Shown here: positions 62,206 through 64,000 of the stretch, piece after piece
How positions within the stretch are numbered: position 1 is the first letter of the stretch
How the letters are laid out: every line of letters begins with the position of its first letter
NCBI RefSeq assembly: GCF_014207095.1
Contig: NZ_JACHBG010000004.1
Span: 248,001-312,000 of the forward strand
Length of the DNA stretch: 64,000 nt
DNA from: Martinezella lusitana
Lineage (GTDB): Bacteria; Pseudomonadota; Alphaproteobacteria; Rhizobiales; Rhizobiaceae
Reading direction: 5' to 3'
Made by a program: the position numbers and the translations under genes
The notes under the pieces: generated by a model
What the model saw: the letters and a program-made list of their open reading frames with translations, nothing else
What the model was told of the DNA's origin: nothing
Database searches by the model: none

Positions 62206-62907
62206 TCAATCGCGCAGCCGAAGCTCATCGGTCTGCATCTGCATCGATCCCAAGGTTTCCAGGAAACTCATGCCGAGCAGACTTTGATCCAGCTTGCCCG
62301 CTTCCGCCACGCTTGCCTTGACATCGTGACGCTTGATCGGCCCGATCGATACCGATCCAAGCTCGACGGGAGCAGCGTTTGCCCGGCCGTTTGCGGTCAT
62401 CACGGTCATCGAGTAGGTCAGGTTTTCCGGAATGATCCCGACACGCTCTGCGTCTTGCTGCGACAAGGCGATCGTGCTGGCGCCGGTGTCGACAAGCATT
62501 TCTATCGGCTGTCCGTTGATCTTGACCACGGCTTCGAAATGCCCACTGGATCGCTTGTGGATGATGACTTCCTGCCCGCCCTCACTCGTAGTGACGACGA
62601 CCGCATGCCCGGGTATCAGGCCGGCGAACAGGCGATTTCCGACACGCTCGGCGTCGTAGCGATAGATATAGCCTGTCGCGAGCGCCATGATGATGACGAA
62701 CCAGATCAGGAGATTGCGCAGCGATTGACTGACCGTGTGACGGCTGCCCCAAACCGCGGCGCTCATCATGAGCGCGATCGGCACAAGATATATGACGCGA
62801 GCAAAGTCGTCATTGCGCATGCCGAAGGTCATGCCGGAGCTGTTGTTGAAGATAAGCAGCGCAAGGCCGATGCCGAGAATGGCGAGAACGATGTTCAGGC
62901 GGTTCAT
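62206..62907 (-). CDS. Membrane-anchored retropepsin-like aspartic protease (TIGR02281 type)
   Basis: 233 residues. Three membrane segments lie in the first 100 residues (IVLAILGIGLALLIF; VIYLVPIALMMSAAVWG; LLIWFVIIMALATGYIY). The periplasmic C-terminal domain has KINGQPIEMLVDTGASTIALS with the catalytic DTGAS, and LLGMSFLETLGS as the second family block. It is a single-domain retropepsin that should act as a homodimer. Its start overlaps the DUF1289 stop by 4 bases. Cellular targets are unknown. Confidence 0.85.
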   Translation of the reverse strand: MNRLNIVLAILGIGLALLIFNNSSGMTFGMRNDDFARVIYLVPIALMMSAAVWGSRHTVSQSLRNLLIWFVIIMALATGYIYRYDAERVGNRLFAGLIPGHAVVVTTSEGGQEVIIHKRSSGHFEAVVKINGQPIEMLVDTGASTIALSQQDAERVGIIPENLTYSMTVMTANGRANAAPVELGSVSIGPIKRHDVKASVAEAGKLDQSLLGMSFLETLGSMQMQTDELRLRD

Positions 62908-63125
62908 ACAGCGCTGCGCTCCCGTGCCCGTTGCGACCGACGATCGTCCCCACCGGGCTTAAGCGCGAGCTTTGTCATGCGCTCGGGAAGAATATCCATG
63001 ATCCGGCGCCGTTCATCGTCGCTGTAGCTTATCCAAGCGCCGATTTCTGCGCCTGTGCGGCCACAACCGAGACAATAGCCGGTGCTTTCGTCGAGAGAAC
63101 AGACAAGGATGCAGGGTGTCAGCAT
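62904..63125 (-). CDS. DUF1289 family protein
   Basis: 73 residues with the metal-binding signature of DUF1289: PCILVCSLDESTGYCLGCGRTGAEIGAW, followed by WxxY-like and DDERRRIM segments and a basic tail. The cysteines probably bind Zn or an Fe-S cluster. The start at 63125 fits the family; 63161 would add 12 residues overlapping cobS. It forms a translational unit with the downstream protease gene. Confidence 0.82.
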   Translation of the reverse strand: MLTPCILVCSLDESTGYCLGCGRTGAEIGAWISYSDDERRRIMDILPERMTKLALKPGGDDRRSQRARERSAV

Positions 63126-63144
63126 GGGATCATATATCGAGGCT

Positions 63145-63921
63145 TCAAACACACATGGCAAGGGTGCACAGCGACGCGATTTCGCAAATCTGCTGGGTGG
63201 CGCCGATCGTGTCTCCGGTATGACCGGACAGTCTCTGGCGCATGTGCCTGTTGAGGAAAAACGTCGCGACGGCGACGACGAGCAGGCAGGGAACGAGTGC
63301 TGATATCCCCATGCTCGGGCCGATCAGAAGGATGGCGAGGACGAGCGTCGTAATCAGCGCCAGCTGCATCGCGTCGCCATCGGGCTGGCCGGCGGAGGCG
63401 GCGACCCCTTCCGGCTTAGCCGCAGGCAGCACATGCCAATGCCACACCATCGCACCGCGGCTGAGCACGGCCGTTGCAAGAAGCGCAATTGCTCCATGTG
63501 ATGGCGAGACGTGACGGGCGATAGCGGCAAGTGCGGCGGCCCGCAGTCCGAAGGACAGGATCAGTGCAGCAGCGCCGTAGGCGCCGATACGGCTATCCTT
63601 CATGATCGTCATTATGCGCTCGCGATCCGTGCCGCCGCCGAGCCCGTCTGCGGTATCGCTGAGGCCGTCCTCATGCAGGGCGCCCGTCGTCACCGTCAGT
63701 ACCGTGAGGGCCAGAAGCGCTGCCATGAGCGGATCGGCATGAAAGGCGAGCAGCATACCGAAGGCGATGGCGGCCGGAAATGCGACCAGCAAGCCGGCGA
63801 CCGGAAAAGCGCGTGACACCGTCCCGAGCTTGCCGCCATAGCCCGCAAAGAAGGATGCCGATACGGGAATGCGGCTCAAGAAGGCGACGGCGCGCGCGAT
63901 GTCGCGCATATATTCCCGCAT
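63145..63921 (-). CDS. cobS: Adenosylcobinamide-GDP ribazoletransferase (cobalamin synthase)
   Basis: Also called CobV. It is a 258-residue membrane enzyme that joins adenosylcobinamide-GDP with alpha-ribazole or its phosphate, the last step of cobalamin synthesis. [42 protein letters not shown] has the HEDGLxDxxDG metal motif, and [22 protein letters not shown] precedes it. The start at 63921 follows GAGAGGAAGAA. It lies 36 kb from cobD. The divergent gene on the far side is outside the window. No riboswitch is visible in the 79 bases upstream. Confidence 0.93.
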   Translation of the reverse strand: MREYMRDIARAVAFLSRIPVSASFFAGYGGKLGTVSRAFPVAGLLVAFPAAIAFGMLLAFHADPLMAALLALTVLTVTTGALHEDGLSDTADGLGGGTDRERIMTIMKDSRIGAYGAAALILSFGLRAAALAAIARHVSPSHGAIALLATAVLSRGAMVWHWHVLPAAKPEGVAASAGQPDGDAMQLALITTLVLAILLIGPSMGISALVPCLLVVAVATFFLNRHMRQRLSGHTGDTIGATQQICEIASLCTLAMCV

Positions 63922-64000
63922 TTCTTCCTCTCCCCGCATTTCGCTCGACAGCATCGAACGCTTTTGGAGTTGTTCGCGCCGGTTCCGAAGACTAATAGAG

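Overview
The window looks like chromosomal DNA of a Rhizobiaceae bacterium (Rhizobium/Agrobacterium/Sinorhizobium group). This is an inference from gene content: an aerobic (CobN-type) cobalamin pathway, the acpXL-lpxXL cluster that puts a very long chain fatty acid on lipid A, a betaine-homocysteine methyltransferase beside a betaine-type ABC transporter, zur-znu zinc genes, and a rhizobial-style palindromic intergenic repeat. Composition is GC-rich, and many genes overlap by 1-8 bases in tight operons. I see no transposase, integrase, phage gene, rRNA, intact tRNA or CRISPR array, so most of the window reads as core genome.

Layout. 1-3116: end of a surface-polysaccharide type locus (a glycosyltransferase cut by the window edge, then an FkbM methyltransferase-glycosyltransferase fusion). 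3273-7593 (minus): bmt and a ProXWV-type ABC transporter, probably betaine uptake and its use as methyl donor for methionine. 7594-8893: a long intergenic stretch with a candidate structured RNA (about 8150-8284), a 47-codon gene and a bidirectional terminator. 8894-10348: cobQ. 10370-12166: a CLC-type channel with CBS domains. 12318-19520: a promoter, a cobalamin riboswitch, a 30-codon leader reading frame and the operon cobU-cobW-cobN-cupin-cobO. 19536-21588: regulator, SnoaL-like protein and TSUP permease. 21738-27711: cobE, a nucleoside hydrolase, then cobA-cobB-cobC-cobD with a palindromic repeat before cobD. The last gene of the window (63145-63921) is cobS.

27833-28261 is an L,D-transpeptidase. 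28488-33929 is acpXL-fabZXL-fabF2XL-fabF1XL-adh2XL-lpxXL. 34139-34921 is a PAS protein. 34930-39587 is the zinc region: a COG0523 GTPase with a coupled 60-codon CxCxxC gene, znuA, and the divergent znuC-znuB-zur operon, with palindromic Zur-box candidates in both promoter regions. 39639-48183 holds housekeeping genes (gamma-carbonic anhydrase, FAH-family hydrolase, dusA, cold-shock protein, deaminase, adenylate cyclase, SRPBCC protein, uvrB). 48466-57000 holds an MFS transporter, secreted and membrane proteins of unknown role, two exported Sel1-repeat proteins, a thioesterase and an extensin-like lipoprotein. 57364-63125 holds an ABC-2 exporter, folC, an acetyltransferase, an EamA permease, a retropepsin-like protease and a DUF1289 protein.

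The most unusual items are: a 28-bp block in cobN that matches, base for base, the architecture of a tRNA 3' end (antisense, in frame); a leader peptide with a nested terminator between the cobalamin riboswitch and cobU; a multi-hairpin RNA candidate upstream of cobQ; a DMSP-lyase-like cupin coupled into the cob operon; a CxCxxC microprotein coupled to the zinc GTPase; and a run of ten G-tracts upstream of the deaminase gene. All calls come from reading the sequence; no database search was possible.
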